DNA of 64,000 bases from NCBI RefSeq assembly GCF_028649475.1, contig NZ_JAQSIP010000001.1, forward strand, positions 310,001 to 374,000. The letters run 5' to 3'. The position numbers and the translations under genes were made by a program. This stretch comes from Curvibacter cyanobacteriorum (GTDB taxonomy: Bacteria > Pseudomonadota > Gammaproteobacteria > Burkholderiales > Burkholderiaceae_C). The notes beneath the pieces are model-generated. The model was given only the letters and a program-made list of their open reading frames with translations. It made no database searches and had not been told where the DNA came from. This document shows, piece after piece, positions 33,275-43,142 of the stretch (the first letter of the stretch is position 1; every line of letters begins with the position of its first letter).

Positions 33275-34534
33275 ATGGCAATCGTAGAAGTCAAAGTCCC
33301 CCAGCTGTCTGAATCCGTGGCCGAAGCCACCATGCTGACTTGGAAGAAGAAGGCCGGCGAAGCCGTGACCGCCGACGAAATCCTGATCGAGATCGAAACC
33401 GACAAGGTCGTGCTCGAAGTGCCGGCGCCCGCCTCGGGCGTGCTGGCTGAAATCGTGCAAGGCGACGGTGCCACCGTCGCCGCCGATCAGCTGATCGCTC
33501 GCATCGACACCGAAGGCAAGGCCGGCGCTGCGGCGCCCGCCGCCGCCGCGGCTCCGGCCGCTGCTGCCGCCCCCGCGGCCGCCCCGGCCGCTGCGGCTTC
33601 GGCTTCCAAGGCCGACGTGGCCATGCCCGCCGCCGCCAAGCTGCTGGCCGACAACGGCCTGTCGGTCGGTGCCGTGACCGGTACCGGCAAGGACGGCCGC
33701 GTCACCAAGGGTGATGTGCTGGGTGCCGTCGCCGCAGGCGTGAAGCCTGCTGCCGCTCCGTCGGTGATCCCGACCGGCGCGCCCACCAAGTCGCTGCCGC
33801 AAGTGGCCGCTCCGGCTGCCCCGAACCTGGGCGACCGTCCGGAACAACGCGTGCCGATGAGCCGCCTGCGTGCCCGCGTGGCCGAGCGTCTGCTGCAATC
33901 GCAGTCGACCAACGCCATCCTGACCACCTTCAACGAAGTCAACATGGCCCCGGTCATGGAGATGCGCAAGAAGTTCCAGGACGCGTTCACCAAGGAACAC
34001 GGCGTGAAGATCGGCTTCATGAGCTTCTTCGTCAAGGCAGCGGTGCACGCCCTGAAGAAGTACCCGGTGCTGAACGCCTCGGTCGACGGCAATGACATCG
34101 TCTACCACGGCTACTTCGACATCGGTATCGCTGTCGGTTCGCCGCGTGGCCTGGTGGTGCCGATCCTGCGCAACGCCGACCAAATGAGCTTCGCCGACAT
34201 CGAGAAGAAGATCGCTGAATTCGGCCAGAAGGCCAAGGACGGCAAGCTGGGCATCGAAGAGATGACCGGTGGCACTTTCTCGATCTCCAACGGTGGTACC
34301 TTCGGCTCCATGCTGTCGACCCCCATCATCAACCCGCCGCAATCGGCCATCCTGGGCGTGCACGCGACCAAGGACCGCGCCGTGGTCGAAAACGGTCAAG
34401 TGGTGGTTCGTCCGATCAACTACCTGGCCATGTCCTATGACCACCGCATCATCGACGGCCGCGAAGCCGTGCTGGGCCTGGTCGCCATGAAGGAAGCGCT
34501 GGAAGACCCGTCGCGCCTGCTGTTCGACATCTGA
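33275..34534 (+). CDS. sucB: dihydrolipoyl succinyltransferase (E2)
   Basis: Encodes 419 residues. There is one lipoyl domain with Lys44 in ETDKVVLEV, an Ala/Pro linker, the E3-binding domain (about 112-150, [29 protein letters not shown]) and the catalytic core ending [10 protein letters not shown] with His390 and Asp394. It transfers succinyl from lipoamide to CoA. A single lipoyl domain fits SucB rather than AceF. Confidence 0.97.
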   Translation: MAIVEVKVPQLSESVAEATMLTWKKKAGEAVTADEILIEIETDKVVLEVPAPASGVLAEIVQGDGATVAADQLIARIDTEGKAGAAAPAAAAAPAAAAAPAAAPAAAASASKADVAMPAAAKLLADNGLSVGAVTGTGKDGRVTKGDVLGAVAAGVKPAAAPSVIPTGAPTKSLPQVAAPAAPNLGDRPEQRVPMSRLRARVAERLLQSQSTNAILTTFNEVNMAPVMEMRKKFQDAFTKEHGVKIGFMSFFVKAAVHALKKYPVLNASVDGNDIVYHGYFDIGIAVGSPRGLVVPILRNADQMSFADIEKKIAEFGQKAKDGKLGIEEMTGGTFSISNGGTFGSMLSTPIINPPQSAILGVHATKDRAVVENGQVVVRPINYLAMSYDHRIIDGREAVLGLVAMKEALEDPSRLLFDI

Positions 34535-34553
34535 GCGGGTTTGAGTGAACCCA

Positions 34554-34627
34554 GCGGACCGGCCTGACCGGTCCGCCTAACCCACTCCGGTTGTCGCCTC
34601 GGCTGACGCGCAGCCGGGTGGGTTTTG
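34554..34627 (+). promoter_or_regulatory. two hairpins between sucB and lpd
   Basis: Hairpin A is GCGGACCGG (34554-34562) with CCGGTCCGC (34568-34576), nine perfect pairs. Hairpin B is CCCAC-T-CCGGTTG (34581-34593) with CAGCCGGGTGGG (34611-34622) and ends in TTTTG, 25 bases before lpd. B looks like a weak terminator, A like an RNA-stabilising stem-loop; together they could set the E3:E2 ratio. Confidence 0.55.
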
Positions 34628-34651
34628 TTTCAACTGATTCAAGAGATTTTT

Positions 34652-36079
34652 ATGAGCAAACAATTTGACGTCATCGTGATCGGCGGCGGCCCCGGTGGTT
34701 ACATCGCCGCCATCCGCGCGGCCCAACTGGGCTTCCAGGTCGCCTGCATTGACGAGTGGAAGAACGACAAGGGTGGCCCGGCCCCCGGCGGTACCTGCAC
34801 CAACGTCGGTTGCATCCCGTCCAAGGCCCTGCTGCAATCGTCGGAGCACTTCGAGCACGCCAACCACCACTTTGCCGACCACGGCATCAAGGTGTCGGAC
34901 GTCAGCATCGACGTGGCCAAGATGATCGGTCGCAAGGACACCGTTGTGAAGCAGAACAACGACGGCATCCTGTACCTGTTCAAGAAGAACAAGGTCAGCT
35001 TCTTCCACGGCCGTGGCTCCTTCGTCAAGGCGGTGGACGGCGGCTATGAAATCCAGGTCGCTGGCAGCGCCAACGAAACCCTGACCGGCAAGCAGATCAT
35101 CATCGCCACCGGCTCCAACGCACGCGCCCTGCCGGGCACCCCGTTCGACGAAGTCAAGGTGCTGTCGAACGACGGCGCCCTGCGCATCAACGCCGTGCCC
35201 AAGAAGCTGGCACTGATTGGCTCGGGCGTGATCGGCCTCGAAATGGGTTCGGTCTGGCGTCGCCTGGGCTCTGAAGTCACCATCCTCGAAGGTCTGCCGA
35301 CCTTCCTGGGCGCGGTCGACGAACAGATCGCCAAGGAAGCCAAGAAGGCTTTCGACAAGCAAGGCCTGAAGATCGAACTCGGCGTCAAGGTCGGCGAGAT
35401 CAAGACCACCGACGCGGGCGTCAGCGTGGCCTACACCAACGCCAAGGGCGAAGCCCTGTCGCTGGACGTGGACAAGCTGATCGTCTCGATCGGCCGCGTG
35501 CCCAACACCATCGGCCTCAATGTCGAAGCCGTGGGCCTGCAACTCGACGAGCGCGGTGCCATCGTGGTGGACGGCGACTGCAAGACCAACCTGCCGGGCG
35601 TGTGGGCCGTGGGTGACGTGGTGCGTGGCCCGATGCTGGCGCACAAGGCCGAAGAAGAAGGTGTGGCCGTGGCTGAGCGCATCGCCGGCCAACATGGTCA
35701 CGTCAACTTCAACACCATCCCCTGGGTCATCTACACCAGCCCGGAAATCGCCTGGGTGGGCCGCACCGAGCAGCAGCTCAAGGCCGACGGCGTCAAGTAC
35801 AAGGCCGGCACCTTCCCATTCCTGGCCAACGGCCGTGCACGCGCCCTGGGCGACACCACCGGCATGGTCAAGTTCCTGGCTGACGCCACCACCGACGAGA
35901 TCCTCGGCGTGCACATCGTGGGTCCGATGGCCAGCGAGCTGATCGCCGAAGCCGTGGTGGCCATGGAGTTCAAGGCCAGCGCCGAAGACATCGCCCGCAT
36001 CTGCCACGCTCACCCGTCGCTGTCCGAAGCGACCAAGGAAGCTGCGCTGGCCGTTGACAAGCGCACGCTGAACTTCTGA
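34652..36079 (+). CDS. lpd: dihydrolipoyl dehydrogenase (E3)
   Basis: Encodes 475 residues. The FAD fold starts [21 protein letters not shown]; the redox disulfide is Cys49 and Cys54 in [13 protein letters not shown]. The NAD fold is [20 protein letters not shown], and the dimerisation domain ends CHAHPSLSE with the catalytic His-Glu. It reoxidises lipoamide of the 2-oxoglutarate complex. Start 34652 was chosen because the FAD domain begins there. Confidence 0.97.
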   Translation: MSKQFDVIVIGGGPGGYIAAIRAAQLGFQVACIDEWKNDKGGPAPGGTCTNVGCIPSKALLQSSEHFEHANHHFADHGIKVSDVSIDVAKMIGRKDTVVKQNNDGILYLFKKNKVSFFHGRGSFVKAVDGGYEIQVAGSANETLTGKQIIIATGSNARALPGTPFDEVKVLSNDGALRINAVPKKLALIGSGVIGLEMGSVWRRLGSEVTILEGLPTFLGAVDEQIAKEAKKAFDKQGLKIELGVKVGEIKTTDAGVSVAYTNAKGEALSLDVDKLIVSIGRVPNTIGLNVEAVGLQLDERGAIVVDGDCKTNLPGVWAVGDVVRGPMLAHKAEEEGVAVAERIAGQHGHVNFNTIPWVIYTSPEIAWVGRTEQQLKADGVKYKAGTFPFLANGRARALGDTTGMVKFLADATTDEILGVHIVGPMASELIAEAVVAMEFKASAEDIARICHAHPSLSEATKEAALAVDKRTLNF

Positions 36080-36084
36080 CACGC

Positions 36085-37194
36085 ATGACGGGAACTGATG
36101 CCGTTCGCTCCGCCTACGCGGCGGAGATCCAGGCGCGGGGTTTCAAAAGCGACCCCGCGCAGTTGCGGGCCGTCGAGGCCCTGCAGCGTTGCGCCAATGA
36201 GTGGACCGAGTACAAGGAAAAGCGCTCGAACTCGCTCAAGAAGCTGATCAACCGGCCTCAGATCCCGCGTGGTGTGTACATGTACGGCGGGGTGGGGCGG
36301 GGCAAGAGCTTCCTGATGGATTGCTTTTTCAATGCCGTCCCACTGCGCCGCAAGGTGCGCCTGCACTTCCATGAGTTCATGCGCGAGGTGCACCGCGAAC
36401 TGGTGGGCCTGCAAGGCACGGTGAACCCCCTGGATGTGCTGGGGGCCCGCATTGCCAAGCGCTACAAGCTGATTTGTTTTGACGAATTCCACGTGGCGGA
36501 CATCACCGACGCCATGATCCTGCACCGCCTGCTGGTCGCCCTGTTCGACAATGGCGTGGGGTTTGTCACCACCTCCAATTTCAAGCCCGACGAGCTCTAC
36601 CCCGACGGGCTGCACCGGGACCGCATCCTGCCCGCGATTGCGCTGCTCAACGAGCGCATGGACGTGGTCAATGTGGACAACGGCACCGACTACCGCCGCC
36701 GCACCCTCGAACAGGTCAACGCCTACATGACCCCGCTGGGGGCCAAGGCCGATGCCGACATGCGCGAGGCCTTTGAGCGCCTGGCCGAGGTCAAGGAAGA
36801 AGACCCGATCATGCGCATCGAGTCGCGTGAGATCCACGCACTGCGCAAAGCGGGTGGCGTGGTCTGGTTCGACTTCAAGACCCTGTGCGGCGGGCCGCGT
36901 TCGCAGAACGACTACCTCGAGATCGCGACCCAGTTCCACACCGTGCTGCTCAGCAGCGTGCCCCACATGCCTGTGCGCATGGCCTCGGAGGCGCGGCGCT
37001 TCACCTGGCTGGTGGACGTGTTGTACGACCGCCGCGTCAAGCTCATCATGTCGGCCGCGGTGCCGCCCGAGGAGCTGTACACCGAAGGCCCGATGTCGCA
37101 CGAGTTTCCCCGCACCGTGTCGCGCCTCAACGAAATGCGTTCGGCCGAGTTCCTGGCCCTGGAACGGCGCGTGGTCGACACGCGACTCACATGA
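36085..37194 (+). CDS. zapE: cell division ATPase ZapE (AFG1-like)
   Basis: Encodes 369 residues of the AFG1/ZapE AAA-like ATPase family. Walker A is MYGGVGRGKSFLMD; Walker B is LICFDEFHVADITDAMIL, a family hallmark; a sensor region GFVTTSNFKPDELYPDG follows. In E. coli ZapE associates with the Z-ring late in division and under low oxygen. It starts five bases after lpd, the usual position in Comamonadaceae-type genomes. Confidence 0.94.
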   Translation: MTGTDAVRSAYAAEIQARGFKSDPAQLRAVEALQRCANEWTEYKEKRSNSLKKLINRPQIPRGVYMYGGVGRGKSFLMDCFFNAVPLRRKVRLHFHEFMREVHRELVGLQGTVNPLDVLGARIAKRYKLICFDEFHVADITDAMILHRLLVALFDNGVGFVTTSNFKPDELYPDGLHRDRILPAIALLNERMDVVNVDNGTDYRRRTLEQVNAYMTPLGAKADADMREAFERLAEVKEEDPIMRIESREIHALRKAGGVVWFDFKTLCGGPRSQNDYLEIATQFHTVLLSSVPHMPVRMASEARRFTWLVDVLYDRRVKLIMSAAVPPEELYTEGPMSHEFPRTVSRLNEMRSAEFLALERRVVDTRLT

Positions 37195-37880
37195 TCGGCT
37201 GGCTCCGTCACGGGGGACTGGCACTGCTGTGGGTGGCCGCTGCCTCGGCTGTGGCCGCCACCCCCACCGTGGCGCCGCTGGCGCCTCAGGCCCCGACGGT
37301 CGAGCAGGAGCGCAGCCGCATCGAGCGCGAGCGGGCCGCCGAGATGGGCCGCCAGCAGGCCGTCGAGTCGGCTTGCTACCAGCGCTTTGCGGTCAACGAT
37401 TGTCTGGCCGAGGCGCGTGTCAAGCACCGCGAAGTGCTGTCCGATCTGAAACGCCAGGAAGTCCAGCTCAATGACCGCGAGCGCCGTTTGCGTGCCGGTG
37501 AGCAGCTGCGCCGCATCGAGGAAAAGGTGTCCTCGCCCGAGCGCGACATCGACCTGTTGAACCGCCAGCAGCAGGCCCAGCGCACCGAGCAGGACCGCCA
37601 GCTCAACGCCGAAAAGAAGGCCGTCGACAGCGTCAACCAGACGCAAGAGCGCGCCGGCCGGCGCCAGGAGCAACAGCGTCGCCTCGAGCAAGCGCAAAAG
37701 GAAGACGCCGAGCGGGCACAAAAGGCCCAGGCGGCGGCCGATGAGCGCAAGCGTTACGATGAAAAACTGCGCGATGCCGCCCAGCACCGCCAGCAACTGC
37801 AGCAGGACATCAAGAACCGGTCCGGGGCCCGCGCCGCGCCCTTGCCCGACCCTGCTGGCGCCCCCGCCAGCAAGCCCTGA
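37191..37880 (+). CDS. putative periplasmic coiled-coil protein
   Basis: Encodes 229 residues. An N-terminal signal peptide (LRHGGLALLWVAAASAVAAT, cleavage after AVA) is followed by a highly charged Glu/Arg/Gln-rich region, about residues 35-205, predicted as long coiled coil, and a Pro/Ala tail. One Cys pair (ACYQRF, NDCLAEA) near residues 62-71 may form a disulfide. The family is not recognised. The start overlaps the zapE stop (ATGA), so the two are translationally coupled, which hints at an envelope role linked to division. Confidence 0.7.
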   Translation: MIGWLRHGGLALLWVAAASAVAATPTVAPLAPQAPTVEQERSRIERERAAEMGRQQAVESACYQRFAVNDCLAEARVKHREVLSDLKRQEVQLNDRERRLRAGEQLRRIEEKVSSPERDIDLLNRQQQAQRTEQDRQLNAEKKAVDSVNQTQERAGRRQEQQRRLEQAQKEDAERAQKAQAAADERKRYDEKLRDAAQHRQQLQQDIKNRSGARAAPLPDPAGAPASKP

Positions 37881-38078
37881 AGCGCTTCACCTGCGGAACC
37901 CCGAAGCGCATCGGGCCGCTGTTGGCGTCCGCTGGGGCCTCGTCCATGCCGTGCGCGCTTCGGTCCGCTGCGGGGCGCGGCTTGGCGTGCTCAGAAGGCG
38001 ACCTTGGCCCTGACCGACCTGACTCCTATCGACTTGCTTTGATCAACCAGCTTTGATCGCCCTCCGGCGGCCTTGACC

Positions 38079-38882
38079 TCAGGCCTTGCCGGCCAGCCCT
38101 TTGGCCAGGGGCGACGCGCTGGGGGCCGCCAGGGCTTCCACCCGCACGATCACCAGCGACAGGTTGTCCCCACCCCCCCGGGCCCGTTGGCGGGCCTTGT
38201 CGATCAGGAACTCGGTGGCTTCGCGTGGTGACAGGCCGGCCAGCACCGAGCCCAGTTCGGCCGGGGTGAAGTAATGCCAGACCCCATCGCTGCAGGCCAT
38301 CAGGGCGTCGCCGGGGCGCAGTCGCCCGATCTGGTGGCGACCCATGGGGGGCTCGGCCTCGGTGCCCAGGCAACCCACCAGGATGTTGGACTGCGGGTGG
38401 TTATTGGCCTCGTCCTCACTGATCTCGCCGCGCTCGACCAGGGCCTGCACATACGAATGGTCCAGCGTGCGCTTGATCAGCTGGCCTTCGTGGAAGTGGT
38501 AGATGCGCGAATCACCGGTGTGCATCCAGTGGCACTCGCCGTGCGGCATGATCAGAAAGGCCGCCAGGGTGCTGTGCGGCTCCTGCTCAGCCGAGATGGC
38601 GGTGAGCTTGATCACCAGGTGGGCCTCGCGCACCAGCTGCTCGAGCAGCACGGTGGGCGAATCGTTCTCCGGTGCGAAGCGCTCGAACAGTTGGCGCGCG
38701 CTCATCATCACCTGGTCGGAGGCCTTGCGGCCACCGCTGCGGCCGCCCATGCCGTCGGCCACCACAGCCAGCACGCAGCCATTGACCCGCGGGTGACTCA
38801 GCAGGGCCACCTGGTCTTGCTGGTACTCGCGATCGCCCTTGTGAATGCCCGTTGAGGCAGTAAGTCGGTAACCTTGGGTCAT
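38079..38882 (-). CDS. PP2C-type serine/threonine phosphatase
   Basis: Encodes 267 residues of the PPM/PP2C (Stp1-like) family. Metal-binding aspartates lie in VLAVVADGMGGRSGG, HTGDSRIYHF, ACSDGVWHYF and GGDNLSLVIV. It dephosphorylates Ser/Thr phosphoproteins; no partner kinase or type VI secretion gene is in the window. Start at 38882 (MTQGYRLTASTGIHKGDREYQQD) is the family-like N-terminus; no good Shine-Dalgarno. Confidence 0.9.
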   Translation of the reverse strand: MTQGYRLTASTGIHKGDREYQQDQVALLSHPRVNGCVLAVVADGMGGRSGGRKASDQVMMSARQLFERFAPENDSPTVLLEQLVREAHLVIKLTAISAEQEPHSTLAAFLIMPHGECHWMHTGDSRIYHFHEGQLIKRTLDHSYVQALVERGEISEDEANNHPQSNILVGCLGTEAEPPMGRHQIGRLRPGDALMACSDGVWHYFTPAELGSVLAGLSPREATEFLIDKARQRARGGGDNLSLVIVRVEALAAPSASPLAKGLAGKA

Positions 38883-39039
38883 GATGTGGGGCGCCAACCA
38901 GCAGGAATTTCGGTGAACAGAGCTGTCTATTATCGTGTGAAGAAATGTATTTCCGTCGCGGGTCGGCACCGGTTGGGTCCGCTGCGAACGCGGCATGACC
39001 AGGGCGCGGATGGCCTGTTGGGCTGGGCATGGGGCACAC

Positions 39040-41115
39040 ATGACCGGGCTTGACTCGCTGGCCGGCCTGCTCGGGCCTGGCGGTACCTTGCAACAGCTGG
39101 AGCCGGGTTTCCAGCCCCGTGCCGGGCAGCTGCAGCTCGCAGAGGCCGTGGCCCAGGTGCTGCGCCACGGGGGGGTGCTGGTGGCCGAGGCCGGCACCGG
39201 GGTGGGCAAGACCTACGCCTACCTGCTGCCGGCCCTGCTCAGTGGCCAGCGGGTGCTCTTGTCCACCGCCACACGCAACCTGCAGGATCAGCTGTCCACG
39301 CGCGATCTGCCTCGCCTGATGGGCTGGCTGGGCCTGTCGCGCCGCGTGGCGGTGCTCAAGGGCCGCAACAGCTACCTGTGCACCCACCGGCTCTCGCAGG
39401 CCCGCCGTGAAGGGCATTACCTCGACGACGCCGCGCTGCGTCAGCTGGCCCAGGTCGAGCGCTGGGCCCTGGGCACCCGCAGTGGCGACCTGGCCGAGCT
39501 GCCGGAGCTCGATGACGCGTCGCCGCTGATCCCGCTGGTCACCTCGACGCGTGACAACTGCCTGGGCGCCCGCTGTGCGGGCTGGCAGGGCTGTCACGTC
39601 AATGAGGCCCGCCGCCTGGCGCTGGCGGCTGAGGTGGTGGTGGTCAACCACCACCTGTTCTTTGCCGATCAGCAGTTGCGCGACACGGGCGTGGCCGAGC
39701 TGTTGCCGCAGGTGCAGGCGGTCATTTTTGACGAGGCACACCGGCTCAATGAGATCGGGGTGCAGTTCATGGGGCGCCAGTTCAGCACCCGCGGCTGGCG
39801 TCAGCTCAGCGCGGCCCTGCTGGAGGAGGGCACGCGTTGGGCGCGGGGGTTCCAGCCCTGGCCTGAGCTGGCCTCCCTGATGGAGCGTCAGGTGCGTGAT
39901 TTCGAGGCCTGGGTGGGCGCCGCCGCACGCCGCCCCGAGGCGCGCCTGCTCTGGCTGGGCGCCAGCCCCGAGGGCCTGGACCCTGCCGCCTGGCGTCAGC
40001 GCCTGCTGGGTCTGGACGCCTTGCTGGCGCGCGCCGAACAGGCCTTGCAATTGACCCAGGAGGCCGCCCCCGAACTGCGCCGCCTGGCCCAGCGGGTGCT
40101 GGAGACGCGGCAACGCCTGCGGGGCTTCATGGACGACGGCCAGGGGCCCGCGGTGCGCTGGCTGGAGACCGGTCGCCACACCCGGCTGCTGGAGGTGCCG
40201 CTGAACATCGGTGCCAAGTTGTCCGACCTGCTGAAGCCCGAGGTCGCTGCGCCGGGTGGGGGACCCGCGTCCGGCCCGGTCAGCGTGGGCGGCAGGCCTC
40301 CCCCGGCCTGGGTGTTCACCTCGGCGACGCTGGGGGTGGACGAGGGCTTGAGCTGGTTCACCCAGCCTTGCGGCCTGGCCGACCTGGCTACCGTGCTGCG
40401 GGTGGACAGCCCCTTTGACTACGCGCGCCAGGCGGCCTGGCATGTGCCCGAAGGGCTGCCCGACGCTCAGGACCCCGAGCACGCCTGGGCCTTGTCCCAG
40501 TGGTTGCTGTCACCCGTGCGCCTGCTGCGCGGCCGCACGCTGGTGTTGGCCACCTCGCTGCGCGCGCTGGGCGAGTTGGCGCGGGGCCTGCAGGAGGGCC
40601 TGCAGGGGACGGGCATCGAGGTGCTGGTGCAGGGACAAGGTTCGCGGCGGCGCTTGCTGGAGCGCTTTCGCCAGGGGGCCACGGGCACGCCCTGTGTGCT
40701 GGTCGCGTCAGGCGCGTTTTGGGAGGGGGTGGATGTGCCGGGCGAGGCCTTGCAGATGCTGGTCATCGACAAGCTGCCGTTCCCGGTGCCTGATGACCCC
40801 TTGGTGCTGGCTCGCAGCGCCGAATTGAAAGCCCAGGGGCGCACGCCGTTTCAGGACTACGTCCTGCCCGAGACCGCCATGGCCTTGAAGCAGGGGGTGG
40901 GGCGCCTGATCCGCAGCGAGCACGACCGCGGGGTGCTGATCCTGGCCGACGAACGCCTGCACCAGCGCAGCTACGGCCGGCGCCTGATGGCCGCCTTGCC
41001 GGCCATGCCTTGCCTGGCCGATCAGGCCGCGCTGATGGACGCGTTGGCGGCGCTGTCGAGCCCGCAGGCCTGGCTCACCAGATCTTCCACCACGGATCCG
41101 AGGCCTTGCTCCTGA
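39040..41115 (+). CDS. DinG/YoaA-type Fe-S helicase
   Basis: Encodes 691 residues of the XPD-like superfamily 2 helicases. Walker A is AEAGTGVGKT (49-58), the DEAH box is at 231-234, and Cys114, Cys174, Cys179 and Cys185 fit the four [4Fe-4S] ligands. Motif VI is QGVGRLIRSEHDRG. It unwinds 5'-3', and homologues act in DNA repair or on R-loops. Start at 39040 (MTGLDSL) fits relatives; 38995 is an alternative. Its last 41 bases overlap the end of bamD on the opposite strand. Confidence 0.92.
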   Translation: MTGLDSLAGLLGPGGTLQQLEPGFQPRAGQLQLAEAVAQVLRHGGVLVAEAGTGVGKTYAYLLPALLSGQRVLLSTATRNLQDQLSTRDLPRLMGWLGLSRRVAVLKGRNSYLCTHRLSQARREGHYLDDAALRQLAQVERWALGTRSGDLAELPELDDASPLIPLVTSTRDNCLGARCAGWQGCHVNEARRLALAAEVVVVNHHLFFADQQLRDTGVAELLPQVQAVIFDEAHRLNEIGVQFMGRQFSTRGWRQLSAALLEEGTRWARGFQPWPELASLMERQVRDFEAWVGAAARRPEARLLWLGASPEGLDPAAWRQRLLGLDALLARAEQALQLTQEAAPELRRLAQRVLETRQRLRGFMDDGQGPAVRWLETGRHTRLLEVPLNIGAKLSDLLKPEVAAPGGGPASGPVSVGGRPPPAWVFTSATLGVDEGLSWFTQPCGLADLATVLRVDSPFDYARQAAWHVPEGLPDAQDPEHAWALSQWLLSPVRLLRGRTLVLATSLRALGELARGLQEGLQGTGIEVLVQGQGSRRRLLERFRQGATGTPCVLVASGAFWEGVDVPGEALQMLVIDKLPFPVPDDPLVLARSAELKAQGRTPFQDYVLPETAMALKQGVGRLIRSEHDRGVLILADERLHQRSYGRRLMAALPAMPCLADQAALMDALAALSSPQAWLTRSSTTDPRPCS

Positions 41116-41893
41116 GGCCGCGGGCGCTCAGGTCGGCGCCGTCCGGGTAGTTCTTATCGAGCACCCGGCGGGTGTCGTCGCGCAGCTGGGTCATGCCCAA
41201 GGCATCGTAGGACTTGGCCAGGATCACCAGGGCTTCTTGTGCGGCGGGCACGTCGCGGTACTCGGTGACCGCGATCTGGGCGCGGTTGATGGCCGCCACA
41301 TAGGCGCCGCGCGAGTAGTAGTAGCGCGCCACGTGCACCTCGTACTGGGCCAGCGAGTTCACGATGTAGATCATGCGCTGGCGCGCGTCAGGGGTGTAGC
41401 GCGAGTCGGGGAAACGGGTGCTCAGCTCGCGGAAGGACTCGAACGAATCCTTGGCCGCTTTCTGGTCACGCTCCGACAAATCCTGGCGCGTGATGTTGGC
41501 GAACAGGCCCAGGTTGTCGTTGAAGTTGACGATGCCCTTCATGTAGAGTGCATAGTCCATGCCCGGGCTGGCGGGGTGCAGGCGGATGAAGCGGTCCAGC
41601 GTGGCCAGGGCCTGGGCGGGTTCGCTGGCCTTGTACTGGGCGTAGGCTTTTTCAAGCTCGGCCTGTTGGGCCAGCGGCGTGCCTGCGGCACGGCCTTCGA
41701 GCTTTTCAAACAGCGGCACGGCCTTGTCGTAAGCCCCGGCGCTCACCTCGTCCTTGGCTTCGCTGTAGATCCGGTTGGGACTCCAGCTGGCAGTCTTGTC
41801 CACCGCAGGGGTGCTGGAGCAGCCCACCATCAGCGCGGACAGGGAGGTGACCAGCGCGAGCGCGGGGACCACGGATAATTTGGCACGTAGCAT
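41075..41893 (-). CDS. bamD: outer membrane assembly lipoprotein BamD
   Basis: Encodes 272 residues. The lipoprotein signal ends with the lipidated Cys25 (SALMVGC). Tetratricopeptide-like helices carry FEKLEGRAAGTPLAQQAELEKAYAQY, LHPASPGMDYALYMKG and ARYYYSRGAYVAAINRA, as in BamD/ComL. BamD is an essential partner of BamA in beta-barrel insertion. AGAGG precedes the start at 41893. It is divergent from rluD and overlaps the helicase gene tail-to-tail. Confidence 0.96.
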   Translation of the reverse strand: MLRAKLSVVPALALVTSLSALMVGCSSTPAVDKTASWSPNRIYSEAKDEVSAGAYDKAVPLFEKLEGRAAGTPLAQQAELEKAYAQYKASEPAQALATLDRFIRLHPASPGMDYALYMKGIVNFNDNLGLFANITRQDLSERDQKAAKDSFESFRELSTRFPDSRYTPDARQRMIYIVNSLAQYEVHVARYYYSRGAYVAAINRAQIAVTEYRDVPAAQEALVILAKSYDALGMTQLRDDTRRVLDKNYPDGADLSARGLRSKASDPWWKIW

Positions 41894-41987
41894 CACTGGA
41901 AACCTCTTGAAGCAAAGCAAATTGATTATATCGGCGGGTCCCGTGCCCGCGGCCCAGGATCCCCATCAGCCGGCCCCTGCCGAGGTC

Positions 41988-43001
41988 ATGGCCGAGGCAC
42001 CGGACCTGCTGGAGGCGGCCGAAGAGGGCGCAGAAGACGTCGGCAGCGAGCTGCGCCAGGGGGAAGTGCCCCTCAGCGGTCACGGCTCGCGGCTGGACAA
42101 GGCCCTGACCGAACTGGTCAACGAGTTCTCGCGCAGTTACCTGCAGCAGTTGATCGAGGAGGGCGCCGTCCAGCTCAATGGCCAGCCCGTGCGCAAGGCG
42201 TCGCAAAAGGTCAAAGTGGGCGACCGGCTCCAGGTCGAGTTGCGGCCCACGCCGCAAAGCCAGGCCTTCAAGCCCGAGCCGATGGCCTTGGTGGTGGTGC
42301 ACGAGGACGACGACCTGCTGGTCGTCAACAAGCCCGCGGGGCTGGTGGTGCACCCGGCACCGGGCCACTGGAGCGGCACCTTGCTGAACGGCCTGCTGGC
42401 CCACCACGCGGGGGCACAGATGCTGCCGCGTGCCGGCATCGTGCACCGTCTGGACCGCGACACCAGCGGCCTGATGGTGGTGGCCAAGACGCGTCAGACC
42501 ATGGACCGCCTGGTGCAGTTGATCGCCGCGCGCGAGGTCAGCCGCCAGTACCTGGCCCTGGCGCACCGGCCCTGGACGGGGTCGCGCTCGGTCACCGTCG
42601 AAGCGCCGATCGGGCGCGACCCTCGCAACCGCCTGCGCATGGCGGTGGTCGACCTGGACCACCAGTCGGGCAAGACGGCCCGCACCGACATCGAGCTGCT
42701 GGCCTCCACCGACCAGGGCTGCTGGGTGCGCTGCAAATTGCACACCGGGCGCACCCACCAGATCCGGGTGCACATGGCCCACCTGGGTCACCCCTTGCTG
42801 GCCGACGGCCTGTACGGCGGTGCCCCGGCGGCCGGCATGGCGCGCCAGGCGCTGCATGCTTGGCGGCTGGCGTTCACCCACCCGGTGACCGAGGCGCCGC
42901 TGGCGTTTGAAACCGCGCTGCCGGCGGATCTGCAGGCAGCGCTCGCCGATTGGGGTCTGCGTTACAATCCGCCCACTGCGTCCAGCGCGCCCCAGGGCTG
43001 A
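41988..43001 (+). CDS. rluD: 23S rRNA pseudouridine synthase RluD
   Basis: Encodes 337 residues from 41988. An S4 domain (RLDKALTELVNEFSRSYLQQLI) precedes the RluA/RluD catalytic domain with GIVHRLDRDTSGLMVVAKT, whose Asp in HRLDRDTS is the nucleophile, and HTGRTHQIRVHMAHLGHP. RluD makes pseudouridines in helix 69 of 23S rRNA. The start is uncertain: in-frame GTG 41943 has GGCGG upstream. The bamD-rluD divergent pairing is conserved in beta- and gammaproteobacteria. Confidence 0.93.
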   Translation: MAEAPDLLEAAEEGAEDVGSELRQGEVPLSGHGSRLDKALTELVNEFSRSYLQQLIEEGAVQLNGQPVRKASQKVKVGDRLQVELRPTPQSQAFKPEPMALVVVHEDDDLLVVNKPAGLVVHPAPGHWSGTLLNGLLAHHAGAQMLPRAGIVHRLDRDTSGLMVVAKTRQTMDRLVQLIAAREVSRQYLALAHRPWTGSRSVTVEAPIGRDPRNRLRMAVVDLDHQSGKTARTDIELLASTDQGCWVRCKLHTGRTHQIRVHMAHLGHPLLADGLYGGAPAAGMARQALHAWRLAFTHPVTEAPLAFETALPADLQAALADWGLRYNPPTASSAPQG

Positions 43002-43142
43002 TCACCGCCCCGCCTTCGACGCCCGGACCCCGGTCTGGGGCTTCGTCCCCGACCCTCGGTTGGCTTCTCGACCGCCTTGTTGCTCCTTGCCCCCGTGACG
43101 GCCCCCGGCCCTCCCGGGCGCCTACCCCGGAATTTTTTGACC

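Noticed and set aside
30305-34444. A 1379-codon open frame on the minus strand opposite sucA and sucB
   Set aside because: It mirrors the codon structure of two certain genes, gives His/Val/Gly-rich protein with no family signature, and is an artefact of GC-rich third positions.
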